From assembly GCF_014842925.1 (NCBI RefSeq), contig NZ_JACYXJ010000006.1, positions 310,001 through 374,000 of the forward strand: a DNA stretch of 64,000 nucleotides, written 5' to 3'. Below, piece after piece: positions 8,969 through 19,008 of this stretch. The DNA comes from Roseibium polysiphoniae. Lineage in GTDB: Bacteria; Pseudomonadota; Alphaproteobacteria; Rhizobiales; Stappiaceae. Both the position numbers and the translations under genes were made by a program. How positions within the stretch are numbered: the stretch's first letter is position 1; each line of letters begins with the position of its first letter. Below the pieces are notes generated by a model, which did no database searches, was not told where the DNA came from, and worked only from the letters and a program-made list of their open reading frames with translations.

Positions 8969-10440
8969 GAGCGCTTGGCGCCGCGTGGCGGACGCCCTCC
9001 CCGATCGGGACGATCATCGCCGCCGCGACGATCATTGCGCTTTTCGCTCGTCATCCGGCTTTCCTGCTGCTTGTCCTCGACAAGCCCCTCTTCGCCCCAG
9101 ATTTTGCGTGTAGGACGGTTCGGGCGGTCTTCTGACCGAAACTCAGGACGCGGCTTCGGCTCGCTCGTCATGCGAAAGCGGCTCCTTGGAGACACTTTCT
9201 CCTGCCGTTCGCCAGAATTCTTGCGCCGGTTTTGATCTCCTCCACGCCCTTCGGCGCGGCCGGGTCGGTCGCCTCTCGGCTTCTTATCTGACTTGGCCGC
9301 TTTGCCCTCGCGCTCAGTCATCCAGGAACCTTTGCTTCCCTTCTGGCTGGGAGCCTTACGCCCTTTGTCACGAGGCGACTTCTCGTCGTCTGGCTTGGCC
9401 TCATGGAAGATGGGAGCTTCAAAGTCGGCTCCGGCCTCTTCTGCGAGCTTCTCGCCAAGCTGGTCACGCAGGACACGTCCGCGAATTTCCCGCACGCCGC
9501 CATCTTCGAGGTCCATCAACTGGAACGGACCGAAGGAAAGGCGGATAAGACGGTTCACCGACAAGCCTAGATGCTCAAGCACGCGTTTGACTTCGCGGTT
9601 CTTGCCTTCGCGCAATCCGACCGTCAGCCAGACATTGTCGCCCTGTTCCTTGTCCAGTGTCGCCTCGATCGCACCATAAAGCACGCCCTCGATTGCAACG
9701 CCTTCGGCGAGGCTGTCCAACTGTTCCTGGGTAACCTTGCCAAAGGCCCGAACACGGTATCTGCGAAGCCAGCCCGTGGCCGGCAGCTCAAGGACGCGCG
9801 CCAATCCACCGTCGTTGGTGAGCAGCAACAGACCTTCCGTGTTGATATCCAGACGACCGACGGCGAGCACACGTGGTAAATCGCGCGGAAGCCGCTCGAA
9901 CACGGTGGTTCTGCCTTCAGGGTCCTTATTTGTCGTCACCAGCCCCTTGGGCTTGTGATAGAGCCACAGCCGCGTGCGCTCGCGCATGGGGAGCGGCTTG
10001 CCATCGACAACTACATTGTCGCCGGCCGTCACCGTGATGGCGGGAGTCTCAAGTGGCTTGCCATTCAGCTCAACGCGACCGGCAGCAATCCAGGCTTCGG
10101 CATCACGGCGCGAGCAAAGTCCGGCGCGGGCCATCACCTTTGCAATCCGCTCGCCTTTTTCCAGATTAAATGAGGAAGCGACCTCGGAGTTCTCCGCCTT
10201 GGCTTGGGGTCGTGCACCGGCACCACGGTCCTTGTTGGGGCGTGGTCCCTTGTTCGGCGCCGATTTCGCGCCAAACTTGCGCGCCGGTTTACCGCCTGGA
10301 CCGTCTCGTCGCTCGCCGCGCGGCTTCTCGGAAGGGTCACGTTCCGAGCGCCCGCCCGGCTTTGCACCGGAAAAACGCTTCTTGGGGCCGTCGGCCGAAC
10401 CTGGTCCGCGGCGTTTTTTAGGAGGCTGTTCTTTCGTCAT
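8965..10440 (-). CDS. rluB: 23S rRNA pseudouridine synthase, RluB family, with long basic tails
   Basis: A pseudouridine synthase of the RsuA/RluB group, which in Escherichia coli makes pseudouridine 2605 of 23S rRNA. The chosen start is ATG 10440 (MTKEQPPKK). The frame stays open to 10572, but that extension would overlap the divergent tadA. Domains: a disordered Lys/Arg/Gly-rich N-terminal tail (1-92), an S4 RNA-binding domain (about 95-140), and the catalytic domain with GRLDINTEGLLLL carrying the catalytic Asp198. Then follows a long Lys/Arg/Pro/Gly-rich C-terminal extension from about residue 345 to 491. The core is ordinary. Both low-complexity basic tails are much longer than in E. coli and are common in alphaproteobacterial homologues, where they probably bind RNA. 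RluB versus RluF-like specificity is inference. Confidence 0.92.
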   Translation of the reverse strand: MTKEQPPKKRRGPGSADGPKKRFSGAKPGGRSERDPSEKPRGERRDGPGGKPARKFGAKSAPNKGPRPNKDRGAGARPQAKAENSEVASSFNLEKGERIAKVMARAGLCSRRDAEAWIAAGRVELNGKPLETPAITVTAGDNVVVDGKPLPMRERTRLWLYHKPKGLVTTNKDPEGRTTVFERLPRDLPRVLAVGRLDINTEGLLLLTNDGGLARVLELPATGWLRRYRVRAFGKVTQEQLDSLAEGVAIEGVLYGAIEATLDKEQGDNVWLTVGLREGKNREVKRVLEHLGLSVNRLIRLSFGPFQLMDLEDGGVREIRGRVLRDQLGEKLAEEAGADFEAPIFHEAKPDDEKSPRDKGRKAPSQKGSKGSWMTEREGKAAKSDKKPRGDRPGRAEGRGGDQNRRKNSGERQEKVSPRSRFRMTSEPKPRPEFRSEDRPNRPTRKIWGEEGLVEDKQQESRMTSEKRNDRRGGDDRPDRGGRPPRGAKRS

Positions 10441-10605
10441 GATCGCGTCATAGCAGAGCCGATGGCTTTCGGAAATCAACAAGTACGAGGTTTTTCGCAA
10501 ATGAGCCATTCGACAATCGCATGCCTTAAAGCTGACACTTGCCCAACAAGCCGCTAAAGAATGATCGATCACGCCTCAAACCCACGACGCTCTGGACCCA
10601 AAAGA

Positions 10606-11076
10606 ATGAACGGCGCCTCAGCCAATGTCGGCTCGAACAACTTCATGGAACTCGCTCTCGAGGAAGCGCAGAAGGCAGCTGCCCGAGGCGAAGTTCCAGT
10701 CGGGGCAGTTCTCGTCCGTGAGGGGGAAATTCTCGCACGCGATGGCAACCGAACGCTGGAGTACAGCGATCCAACCGCTCATGCGGAAGTCCTGGTGATC
10801 CGGCAAGCGTGCCAGAAGCTTGAAAGCCAACGTCTTCCAGACTGCGATCTTTACGTGACGCTCGAGCCTTGCCCCATGTGCGCAGCGGCGATCTCCTTCG
10901 CCAGGATACGCCGTCTCTACTATGGAGCCGCAGACGAAAAAGGCGGAGCGGTCGATCACGGCACGCGTTTTTTCTGCCAGCCCACCTGCCATCACGTGCC
11001 AGAGGTCTATTCCGGGATTTCAGAGCGTGCCGCGGCAGGCCTGCTCAAAGACTTTTTCCAGTCCAAGAGGGCCTGA
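10606..11076 (+). CDS. tadA: tRNA-specific adenosine deaminase
   Basis: TadA converts adenosine 34 to inosine in tRNA-Arg(ACG), which lets it read CGU, CGC and CGA. The zinc-binding deaminase signature is complete: HAE (His59, catalytic Glu61) and PCPMC with Cys89 and Cys92. The fold starts at MELALEEA. Possible starts are ATG 10561, 10606 and 10645, none with a strong Shine-Dalgarno. 10606 gives 156 residues, close to the family size. The gene is divergent from rluB, and the two share a gap of about 165 bases. It is followed by a long AT-rich region before the Amt fusion gene, so it is probably monocistronic. Confidence 0.93.
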   Translation: MNGASANVGSNNFMELALEEAQKAAARGEVPVGAVLVREGEILARDGNRTLEYSDPTAHAEVLVIRQACQKLESQRLPDCDLYVTLEPCPMCAAAISFARIRRLYYGAADEKGGAVDHGTRFFCQPTCHHVPEVYSGISERAAAGLLKDFFQSKRA

Positions 11077-11285
11077 TCTAAGCATTTGGCACCCGGTGTC
11101 CACGCTGAATTGGTTAAAGCAATATTAGCAAACAGCTAAATGCACATTTTGTAAGCAATACTCATTTGCACCAATACAACACTCATGAGCTATCGAATAT
11201 ATATCGTATTAATTACCTATACGCATACTCATGATTAACCCTTTGGAGGAAATCCTGACTTCCTGATTAGAGTTGGGAACTCCAA

Positions 11286-14200
11286 ATGAACAAGGCGTCT
11301 TTGTCCAGGCCTGTGAAACGGCTGCTTATTCTTGCGCTCGTCCAAACCGCATCCGGTACTGCACGAGCGCAAGACGGAGAAGCGACTGCACTCGCAATTC
11401 AGGAGTCACTGCAACAGAGCCTCGACCTGATTTGGGTCATGGTCGCAGCGGCCCTTGTCTTGTTGATGCAGGTTGGCTTCATGCTTCTTGAGGCTGGGCT
11501 CGTCCGTTCAAAAAACTCCATCAACGTTGCTCAGAAGAATCTTCTCGACCTCACCTTCTCAGTCCTGATCTTCGCGGCGATCGGCTTCATGTTCGCCTTC
11601 GCCAGCGGCAATGGTTTCATCGTCGGCTGGGACACGAAGCTCCTCCTGCTTCAGGACCTCGAACCCTGGACCTATGCCTTTTTCGCGTTTCAGGTGATGT
11701 TCTGCGGCACCGCTGCAACCATTGTTTCGGGCGCAGTCGCCGAACGTATGCGGCTCGTCGCCTATGTCTGGTGCTCTGTCTTCACTGCGGGCATCATCTA
11801 CCCGGTCTTCGCCCATTGGGCATGGGGCAATGCCCTTGTTCCGAACGAAACCGCCTTTCTCGCCGAAAGTGGCTTTGTCGACTTCGCGGGATCCACAGTC
11901 GTTCACAGCACCGGTGGCTGGATCGGTCTGGCAGCCTGCATCGTCCTTGGCCCAAGACTTGGCCGCTATGACCATGAGGGTCGCTCCATGCGCATCCAGG
12001 GCCACAGCTCAGTGCTGGCAACGGCGGGCGCATTTCTACTCTTCGTTGGCTGGATCGGGTTCAACGGCGGCTCGACTCTTTCCGCTTCGTCAGATGTAGC
12101 GCTGATTATTACCAACACGGTCCTTGCGGCGGCAGCTGGCGCAGCCGGCGGCTATTTCCTCGGCTGGCATCAAGACCGGCTCATCCTGCCCGAAAAATCG
12201 CTTTCCGGGCTTTTGGGTGGTCTGGTCGCAGTGACGGCGGGCTGTCACATTCTTTCGCCTCTCGGCGCCGCGACCGTCGGTCTGCTTGGCGGCCTTGTGG
12301 CGGTCTATGCAAACATCGTCCTCGACGGCAAATTCAAGATTGATGATCCCGTCGGAGCGATCGGGGTGCATGGTTTCGCCGGCATTGCCGGAACCATCGG
12401 GCTCGTGTTTCTCGCGCCCGAAGCCAGCCTGCCTTTGGGCGATCGCGGTTCTCAGCTTCTCGTTCAGCTCGAGGGTGTCGTGCTGAACTTCATCTGGTGC
12501 TTCGGGCTAGGCTTTCTGTTTCTGAAGGCCTTGTGCCGTTTTATTCCGCTCAGAGTGCTACCGGCCGACGAAGAAATCGGCATGAACGAGGCCGAACATG
12601 GAACCCGGCTCGGCATCGGACATGTTGAAGACGCACTCGACAAGGTCATCGCCGGCAAGGCCGACCTCAACATGCGCCTGAAAGTGTCTCCTGGAGATGA
12701 TTCTGAACGACTGACGCGCATGTTCAACGCCCTGATGGACACCATCCAGAGTGAAGAGGTCGCGCAAATCAGGGTGGCCGACGCCAAGCGCACCCGAGAA
12801 GAGTCCGAGCGTCTGTCCGCCTTGGCGAACGCAACCTTCGACGCCATCGTCATTTCGGTCGATGGCCGAATTCTGGACGGCAATGCGGCACTGGAAGAGT
12901 TGCTCGGCTATGAGATTGAAGAGCTGAAAATGCGCGGCCTCTACGAGTTTGTGCAGTCCGAGCTCGCAGGCACGCTTGAGAGCCACCTGGTCAAGGCCGA
13001 GCTCAGCCCGAGAGAGCTCGAGATGGTCAATCGCAGTGGAGAAACCATACCGGTCGAGATCCGGACTCGCGTTATCTCCTACAGGGGAACACCGACACGT
13101 GTCTCCGCGCTCGTCGACTTGCGTCAGCGCAAGGAGGCCGAAGCTCAGATACTGCATCTGGCTCAACACGACCCCTTGACGGATCTGCCCAACCGGGCCG
13201 TCTTCAATGCGGAACTCAATCGCGCCATCGGGAAATTCCAAGACAAGGGCAAAGCCGCAGCGCTTTTGCTGATTGACCTGGATCGCTTCAAGGACATCAA
13301 CGACCTTCACGGACATCCGATTGGCGATCAGGTCATCCGGGTCACCGCGGAGCGCTTGCGGGAACATAGCCGGAAACAAGATACCATTTCTCGGCTGGGC
13401 GGTGATGAATTCGCGCTTATCCAGAGTGATATTCAGTTCGCGAACCAGGCTGCCGACATGGCCCATCGCCTTGTTCAAAAGCTGTCCGAACCAATTGAAT
13501 GTGGCAATGGCATAACCTTGAGGCCAAGCGCCAGCATCGGGATCGCGTTGGTTGGCGGCAGGGACGATACGACAGACTCCGTCGTCTCCAACGCCGATAT
13601 TGCGCTCTACAATGCAAAAAACATGGGCCGAAATACCTATTGCCTGTTTCAGGCGGGAATGGGCGACCTGGTGCGCCAACGTCGCGAGCTTGAAGAAGAT
13701 CTCCATGCTGCGATCGAGGAAGGGCAATTCGAACTCTTCTATCAACCGAGACTGGATCTGAATTCCGGCTCGATTGAATCCTACGAAGCATTGATCCGCT
13801 GGAACCACCCGGAAAAAGGGCTGGTTAGCCCGGTTGACTTCATTCCCGCGGCGGAGGGGTCCGGCCAGATCATTCCAATCGGCAAATGGGTCATTCAAAC
13901 TGCTCTCGCGACAGCTGCCGATGAGTTGCCAACCGCACGTCTAAGCGTGAACGTCAGTCCGGTTCAGTTTCGCGACAATGATTTCGTAGAAGATGTCCGC
14001 CGGGCAATCGAAGCATCTGGTATCCCAGCAAGCAGACTCGAACTGGAAATCACAGAAAACCTTCTCATTGAGGACGATGCCAGGGCGCTCTCAATCCTCA
14101 CAAGTCTGAAAGCCATTGGCGTCAAGATCGCTCTGGACGACTTCGGGGTTGGGTATTCTTCTCTTGGCTACCTAAGCCGTTTTCCATTCGATACCATCAA

Positions 14201-14504
14201 GATCGATCGTTCATTCGTTAGCGATGCAGGCAAGAACAGCAATTCACTCGCCATCATCGAAACGGTCGTCCGCCTCGGCAAAGCCTTGAACATGAGGGTC
14301 GTTGCAGAAGGGATCGAAGACCTGGAAACGCTCAATCTCCTCATCAGGAGTGGCTGTAACGAGATTCAGGGTTTCCTGATCGGCAGACCTCAGCCAGTGA
14401 GAGCTCTCGGCGTCGACATTCCAACTTCCGTCGAAGCCGCCCTGAAAGCCAAGGGATCACCGCCGACGCGGGAGGACACTCTTCCAATGATGATGAAACA
14501 TTGA
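11286..14504 (+). CDS. Ammonium transporter fused to HAMP-like, PAS, GGDEF and EAL domains
   Basis: A 1072-residue fusion. Residues 1-29 look like a signal peptide (ending ARAQ), as in many Amt proteins. Residues about 40-425 form an Amt/MEP channel domain with the twin pore histidines His207 (DFAGSTVVHS) and His362 (GVHGF), a GFNGGS region, and the conserved cytosolic tail motif EEIGMNEAEHG. There follows a HAMP-like helix pair (about 440-485), a PAS domain (about 510-615), GGDEF at 705-709 with I-site RKQD five residues before it, and EAL at 834-836 with DDFGVG from 950-951. All signature residues for transport, cyclase, feedback inhibition and phosphodiesterase are present. Amt-linked signalling proteins are known in a few bacteria (Amt-histidine kinases and Amt-cyclases), so ammonium-responsive c-di-GMP turnover is a reasonable inference. 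No glnK neighbour is seen. The upstream 200 bases are AT-rich. Confidence 0.92.
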   Translation: MNKASLSRPVKRLLILALVQTASGTARAQDGEATALAIQESLQQSLDLIWVMVAAALVLLMQVGFMLLEAGLVRSKNSINVAQKNLLDLTFSVLIFAAIGFMFAFASGNGFIVGWDTKLLLLQDLEPWTYAFFAFQVMFCGTAATIVSGAVAERMRLVAYVWCSVFTAGIIYPVFAHWAWGNALVPNETAFLAESGFVDFAGSTVVHSTGGWIGLAACIVLGPRLGRYDHEGRSMRIQGHSSVLATAGAFLLFVGWIGFNGGSTLSASSDVALIITNTVLAAAAGAAGGYFLGWHQDRLILPEKSLSGLLGGLVAVTAGCHILSPLGAATVGLLGGLVAVYANIVLDGKFKIDDPVGAIGVHGFAGIAGTIGLVFLAPEASLPLGDRGSQLLVQLEGVVLNFIWCFGLGFLFLKALCRFIPLRVLPADEEIGMNEAEHGTRLGIGHVEDALDKVIAGKADLNMRLKVSPGDDSERLTRMFNALMDTIQSEEVAQIRVADAKRTREESERLSALANATFDAIVISVDGRILDGNAALEELLGYEIEELKMRGLYEFVQSELAGTLESHLVKAELSPRELEMVNRSGETIPVEIRTRVISYRGTPTRVSALVDLRQRKEAEAQILHLAQHDPLTDLPNRAVFNAELNRAIGKFQDKGKAAALLLIDLDRFKDINDLHGHPIGDQVIRVTAERLREHSRKQDTISRLGGDEFALIQSDIQFANQAADMAHRLVQKLSEPIECGNGITLRPSASIGIALVGGRDDTTDSVVSNADIALYNAKNMGRNTYCLFQAGMGDLVRQRRELEEDLHAAIEEGQFELFYQPRLDLNSGSIESYEALIRWNHPEKGLVSPVDFIPAAEGSGQIIPIGKWVIQTALATAADELPTARLSVNVSPVQFRDNDFVEDVRRAIEASGIPASRLELEITENLLIEDDARALSILTSLKAIGVKIALDDFGVGYSSLGYLSRFPFDTIKIDRSFVSDAGKNSNSLAIIETVVRLGKALNMRVVAEGIEDLETLNLLIRSGCNEIQGFLIGRPQPVRALGVDIPTSVEAALKAKGSPPTREDTLPMMMKH

Positions 14505-14919
14505 TTCTCGGTTTCGAATGAGTTCCGCCGCGAGACATTGCGACCCTGCACGACGCAAACATCAGACTGCAGATTTCGGCCTCGCCAAAATCAGAGCTCA
14601 ACTTTGGTAGTTGTGCAGCGAGCCTGGGATTAGGTTTTCAATCGGCACGAGCACAACCCGGCATCGGATTTCTTGCGGCAGTATCGAGGCGCAGAGCTTA
14701 ACTCTCTCGCAAACGCTTCAAGCACGCTGCCCGAATAACGTGTATTACGCATCGTGATACTACGTAAATGTTGCGATGTGGTCACAGCTTTCCGCAATCT
14801 GCCCTTCCGAGTGCAATGCCTACGTCCGCGCCATACCAACGTCACACAGAATAACGTAGGGTTTCTCTTGTACGGGCGCTATCGCGCGCCACGCTCTCCA
14901 TGGGTTTAGGAGTATCGCC
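14505..14919. other. Porin upstream region
   Basis: About 415 bases between the Amt fusion and the porin gene. No coding frame is credible. The last 20 bases contain the porin ribosome site (AGGAG before ATG 14920). The segment about 14740-14850 has AT-richer patches and recurring TAACGT words (AATAACGTGTATTACG, AATAACGTAGGG), which may belong to a regulated porin promoter. I cannot assign boxes. Confidence 0.45.
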
Positions 14920-16083
14920 ATGCGTTTTGCACCCCTCGCTATTGCGGCATTTGGCCTTCTGCCGCTGTCGACAGCTTCTTTCGCCGCCGACCTGCCAGTC
15001 GCTCCCGAGCCGATTGACTACGTGCGCGTTTGCGACAGCTACGGCAGCCGCTTTTATTATATCCCGGGCACAGAGACATGCCTGCGCGTTGGCGGCCGTG
15101 TCCGCGTTGAATATCGTTTCAACAACTTCGGCAGCGCTCCAAATAACTGGTCTGATCGCAGCGACGACGACCTCAACTTCCGCGGCCGCGGCTACCTTTA
15201 CTTGGACTCGCGCACAAACACGGAATTTGGCCTGCTGCGCACCTACACCAGCATGTACCTTACCAATACAAGCGGTAGCGAAAGCTCCTCACTGGAGTTT
15301 GCCTACATTCAGTTTGGTGGCTTCACCTTCGGCCATGCGCAGTCGTTCTGGGATTTCTGGACCGGCTATTCCTATGGTGCTCAGCTAACCGACTACTCGG
15401 ATGTCAAATCCAACGTTCTTGCCTACACTGGTTCGTTCGGCAACGGTTTCTCAGCCACGGTGTCTCTGGAAGACGCAAATTCCCGTCAGTCCAACCTCAT
15501 CTCGGCCGGAGGCAATGGCTACGCAGGTACAAAGATGCCAGATCTGGTCGCCAATCTTCGCGTCGACCAGGGCTGGGGATCCGCACAGTTGATGGGCGCC
15601 TTGCACCAGGTCCGCTTTGCTGATGCGTCTGCAGACGGCACCCTTGGCTGGGTCATCGGCGGAGGTGTCGAGGTGAACGTGCCGATCCTGGGCCAAGACG
15701 ACGCCTTCGTTATCCAGGTCGCCTATTCTGACGGCGCCAGCGCCTTCCCGCTGGACACCTGGGATGACCAGATCACGGACGCCATCAACGTTGGTGGAAG
15801 CACAAAAACCACCAAGACCTGGAACATCTCGGCGGGCTGGAACCACAATTTTTCCAAGACACTCGAAGCCAACCTTGAAGGCGGGTATCACGTTGCTGAC
15901 GCTGGCACCGCAGCCTATGACTTCAGCCAGTGGGGCATCACGGGCAACGTTGTCTGGAAACCGGTTCCCGGCTTCGGCATTGGCGGCGAATTGCAGTACC
16001 GCGAAGTCGACTACGATACCGCTTCAGGCTTGAGCGACAAGGACGAGATCTACGGCACCCTGCGGGTTCAAAGAACGTTCTAA
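14920..16083 (+). CDS. Outer membrane porin (alphaproteobacterial Omp2 type)
   Basis: A general-diffusion porin of the alphaproteobacterial family (Brucella Omp2b-like). It has a 22-residue Sec signal peptide ending SFAA, then the typical opening DLPVAPEPIDYVRVCDSYG with a cysteine pair (VCDSYG and ETCLRVGG) that is characteristic of this family. Next come alternating amphipathic strands and a C-terminal phenylalanine (LRVQRTF), the signal recognised by the Bam machinery. The length of 387 residues is normal. ATG 14920 follows AGGAG. It has a long upstream region and a strong terminator directly downstream, so it is an isolated, probably highly expressed, unit. Confidence 0.93.
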   Translation: MRFAPLAIAAFGLLPLSTASFAADLPVAPEPIDYVRVCDSYGSRFYYIPGTETCLRVGGRVRVEYRFNNFGSAPNNWSDRSDDDLNFRGRGYLYLDSRTNTEFGLLRTYTSMYLTNTSGSESSSLEFAYIQFGGFTFGHAQSFWDFWTGYSYGAQLTDYSDVKSNVLAYTGSFGNGFSATVSLEDANSRQSNLISAGGNGYAGTKMPDLVANLRVDQGWGSAQLMGALHQVRFADASADGTLGWVIGGGVEVNVPILGQDDAFVIQVAYSDGASAFPLDTWDDQITDAINVGGSTKTTKTWNISAGWNHNFSKTLEANLEGGYHVADAGTAAYDFSQWGITGNVVWKPVPGFGIGGELQYREVDYDTASGLSDKDEIYGTLRVQRTF

Positions 16084-16092
16084 TCGAAAGAC

Positions 16093-16121
16093 AAGGAGCC
16101 CCTTCAACGAAGGGGCTCCTT
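16093..16121. terminator. Bidirectional terminator between porin and mutL
   Basis: A 12-base perfect stem, AAGGAGCCCCTT (16093-16104) and AAGGGGCTCCTT (16110-16121), with loop CAACG. It lies 9 bases after the porin stop and touches the mutL stop codon on the other strand, so it can serve both convergent genes. The T-runs are short. Confidence 0.85.
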
Positions 16122-18007
16122 CATTTCCGACCGAAGAGCTTTTCGATGTCGGAGAGCTTGAGCTCCACCCATGTAGGGCGGCCGTGATTGCACTGTCCTG
16201 ACAGGGGCGTGGCCTCCATGTCCCTCAAAAGCGCATCCATTTCCTGCGCCCGCATGCGGCGCCCGGCGCGGATCGAACCGTGGCACGCCATGGTCGCAGC
16301 GACGTGGTCAAGCTTTTCACGCAGTCCCGTTGCCGTATCCCATTCTGCGAGCTCATCCGCCAGGTCCGTGACAAGGCCACGGATATCCATGTCACCGAGC
16401 ATTGCGGGGGTCTCTCGAACGGCAATTGCGCCTGGTCCGAAGGCCTCTAGACAAAGCCCGACTTCAGTCAGGTCATCGGCCCGCTCCACCAAACGGCCCA
16501 CGTCTTCTTCGGGCAACTCGATGACTTCCGGAATCAAGAGGATCTGTCGCGCGACCTCTTTCTTTGCGAGGGCCTCTTTCAGGCGCTCATAGACCAGGCG
16601 TTCGTGGGCGGCGTGTTGATCGACAATCACGACACCATCGTCGGTCTGTGAAATGATGTAGGTCTCGTGGACCTGCGCCCGCGCTGCGCCAAGCGGAAGC
16701 GACATCCGGCCCTGGTCCGGCGCAACATCATTCGCCCTTGCATCCGCCGATGGTTTCACCAGGCCTTGCAAGACAGCCGGCATCTCCCCTGACTGCAAAG
16801 CCATGAGATCTTCAGCGTCCGCTAAGCCCAGGCCCGCAGCATGGTGCGTTGCCGCTGGCGCAAAGTCTGAAACATCCCAGCCACGAGACGTCTCTGGGTG
16901 GACCGCAGACGCCCGATAGATATCGCCTTGCGGAGGCGCAGAATGGGTAGGTCCGAAACCGGACGCCCGAATTGCCTCCATCGCGACTGCGGCATTTGAC
17001 GTGGATGATCTGTGGCCGGCCTGGACCAGGGCGTGCTTTATCGAACCAACAAGCAGTCCTCGAACCAACTGTCCATCGCGGAAACGGACATCCGCCTTCG
17101 CCGGATGAACGTTCACGTCTACGAGAGCAGGTTCGAGCTCAACGAAAAGCACGACGACCGGATGGCGATCCCGTGCCAACACATCCGCGTAAGCACCACG
17201 CAGGCCTGACAGCAACAACTTGTCCTTGACCGGGCGGCCATTCACGAAAAAGAACTGGTGCTGCGCATTGCCACGGTGATGGGTTGGCAATCCGGCAAAT
17301 CCGGTTAGGCGTACGCCCTCACGTTCGGCATCGATTTCCATGGCATTGTCGACAAAATCCTGACCGAGAATCTGAGCGATGCGTGCCATGCGCGGGTCAT
17401 CGCCCCGGGCTGCCGGCCAGGACTGCGGCTGACGGTCTGCCCCTGACAGGGAAAAGCCAACCGTTGGGTAGGCGAGCGCGATCCGCTTGACGATTTCAGT
17501 GACTGCTGCTGTCTCGGCACGGTCCGATTTCAGAAATTTCAATCTGGCAGGCGTTGCGAAAAAGAGGTCACGGACCTCAACTTGTGTGCCCATGCGTCGG
17601 GCTGCCGGCATTACTGGCGTTTCGACGCCGCCTTCGATGGCAATCTTCCAGGCATGATCTTCGTCCTGGTGCCGGGTCTGAATACCCAGTCGTGCAACGG
17701 AACCGATCGAAGGCAAAGCTTCGCCCCTGAAACCGAGCGTACGAATGTCGAACAGATTGTCTTCGGTGATCTTGGAGGTGCAATGCCGACGCACCGCAAG
17801 TTCCAGATCAGCCTTGCGCATGCCATGCCCATCGTCAGAGACACGCATCAAGGTCTTTCCACCCGCAGCAGTAACGATTTCGATTGAGGAAGCCCCGGCG
17901 TCGACTGCGTTTTCGACGAGTTCCTTGATGACGCTGGCCGGTCGCTCGATGACTTCACCGGCAGCGATCCGGTTGATGACATCTTCGCCCAATTGCCTGA
18001 CGTGCAT
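16121..18007 (-). CDS. mutL: DNA mismatch repair protein MutL with endonuclease motif
   Basis: A 628-residue MutL. The GHKL ATPase N-terminal domain shows [17 protein letters not shown] and [12 protein letters not shown] variable linker of about residues 330-430 is followed by the dimerisation domain. That domain contains [12 protein letters not shown], a match to the metal-binding endonuclease signature DQHA(X)2E(X)4E, together with ACHGSIRAG and CNHGRPT. This means the strand nick in mismatch repair is probably made by MutL itself, as is usual in bacteria without MutH. That is inference from the motif. The ATG is at 18007. The gene is divergent from the HAD hydrolase gene and converges on the porin. 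Confidence 0.96.
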   Translation of the reverse strand: MHVRQLGEDVINRIAAGEVIERPASVIKELVENAVDAGASSIEIVTAAGGKTLMRVSDDGHGMRKADLELAVRRHCTSKITEDNLFDIRTLGFRGEALPSIGSVARLGIQTRHQDEDHAWKIAIEGGVETPVMPAARRMGTQVEVRDLFFATPARLKFLKSDRAETAAVTEIVKRIALAYPTVGFSLSGADRQPQSWPAARGDDPRMARIAQILGQDFVDNAMEIDAEREGVRLTGFAGLPTHHRGNAQHQFFFVNGRPVKDKLLLSGLRGAYADVLARDRHPVVVLFVELEPALVDVNVHPAKADVRFRDGQLVRGLLVGSIKHALVQAGHRSSTSNAAVAMEAIRASGFGPTHSAPPQGDIYRASAVHPETSRGWDVSDFAPAATHHAAGLGLADAEDLMALQSGEMPAVLQGLVKPSADARANDVAPDQGRMSLPLGAARAQVHETYIISQTDDGVVIVDQHAAHERLVYERLKEALAKKEVARQILLIPEVIELPEEDVGRLVERADDLTEVGLCLEAFGPGAIAVRETPAMLGDMDIRGLVTDLADELAEWDTATGLREKLDHVAATMACHGSIRAGRRMRAQEMDALLRDMEATPLSGQCNHGRPTWVELKLSDIEKLFGRK

Positions 18008-18118
18008 TCAAAGCCCTTTCCACTGTTTCGCAGACAGCTTGCTTCCTATATGGTCCCGCGCGACGACCATCGATTCCGTCGCACTCTATCAGATCCCCCA
18101 GCTTCCGAGTGACCCATC

Positions 18119-18991
18119 ATGACAGCTTCTGCACCGCTTCTTGTCCCCGGCCTTCGCTCGCTCGCGCCGGCCTATCACGGGATCCTATGTGATGTCTGGG
18201 GTGTTCTGCACAATGGGGTGAGTGCATTTGAGCAAGCGCATCAGGCCCTTGCCTCGTTTCGACGAGAGGCTGGAGGCACCGTTGTCCTGATCACAAATGC
18301 GCCACGTCCCAATGCCCCGATCAGAGAACAGCTGGCTGGGTTTGGCGTGCCGCTTGAAGCTTATGATGACATTGTCACGTCAGGCGATGTCACGCGCGAC
18401 CTGCTGCATGCCAACGCTGGCGCGAAGCTGCTTCATATAGGTCCGGAAAGAGACTTGCCGCTTTATGACGAGACAGGTGTTGTCCTGGCATCGGAAGAAG
18501 ATGCGGAGTTGATCAGCTGTACCGGTCTTTTTGACGACGAAAACGAAACACCCGATGATTACCGTGATCGCCTCTCGATTTTGGCAAAACGCGGATTGAC
18601 CATGATTTGCGCCAATCCCGATATCGTCGTTGAGCGCGGTGACCGGCTCATATGGTGCGCCGGCGCTCTCGCTCGGCTTTATGAAGACCTCGGAGGCACC
18701 GTCTCGATCCTCGGCAAACCCCATGCGCCAATTTACAAGGCAGCGGTCGAACGATTGGAAGCGATACGCGGCGGCCCGGTTGATCCACAAAAGATCCTGG
18801 CAGTCGGAGACGGCTTGCCGACGGATATTCGCGGAGCCGTTTCTCAGGATCTGGATGTTCTCTTCATCACCGGCGGCATTCATGCCGCGGACTTCGGTGC
18901 AACAGATGATCCCGACGAGCATCTTGTTCTGCGCCGCCTTGCCGAAGAAGGCCTTCGGGCACGAGCCGCTGTTCCACGCCTGATCTGGTAG
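18119..18991 (+). CDS. TIGR01459-family HAD-IIA hydrolase
   Basis: A 290-residue HAD-superfamily phosphatase of the class IIA (NagD/PGP-like) group. The first motif is degenerate: ILCDVWGVLHNG, with Asp at the nucleophile position followed by DVWGV rather than DxDGT. This is the hallmark of the TIGR01459 alphaproteobacterial subfamily. Motif II is LITNAPRPN and motif III/IV ends in GDGLPTDIRGA. The substrate is not established in the family. ATG 18119 opens the frame a short distance after the divergent mutL start. A terminator (19009-19037) follows and is shared with the convergent cheZ-like gene. Confidence 0.9.
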   Translation: MTASAPLLVPGLRSLAPAYHGILCDVWGVLHNGVSAFEQAHQALASFRREAGGTVVLITNAPRPNAPIREQLAGFGVPLEAYDDIVTSGDVTRDLLHANAGAKLLHIGPERDLPLYDETGVVLASEEDAELISCTGLFDDENETPDDYRDRLSILAKRGLTMICANPDIVVERGDRLIWCAGALARLYEDLGGTVSILGKPHAPIYKAAVERLEAIRGGPVDPQKILAVGDGLPTDIRGAVSQDLDVLFITGGIHAADFGATDDPDEHLVLRRLAEEGLRARAAVPRLIW

Positions 18992-19008
18992 AGCCATTCT
19001 AGAAACAC

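Noticed and set aside
12558..13898. Minus-strand open frame of 446 residues opposite the Amt fusion
   Set aside because: It is antisense to the HAMP-PAS-GGDEF region of an unmistakable coding frame. No ribosome site or motif was seen.
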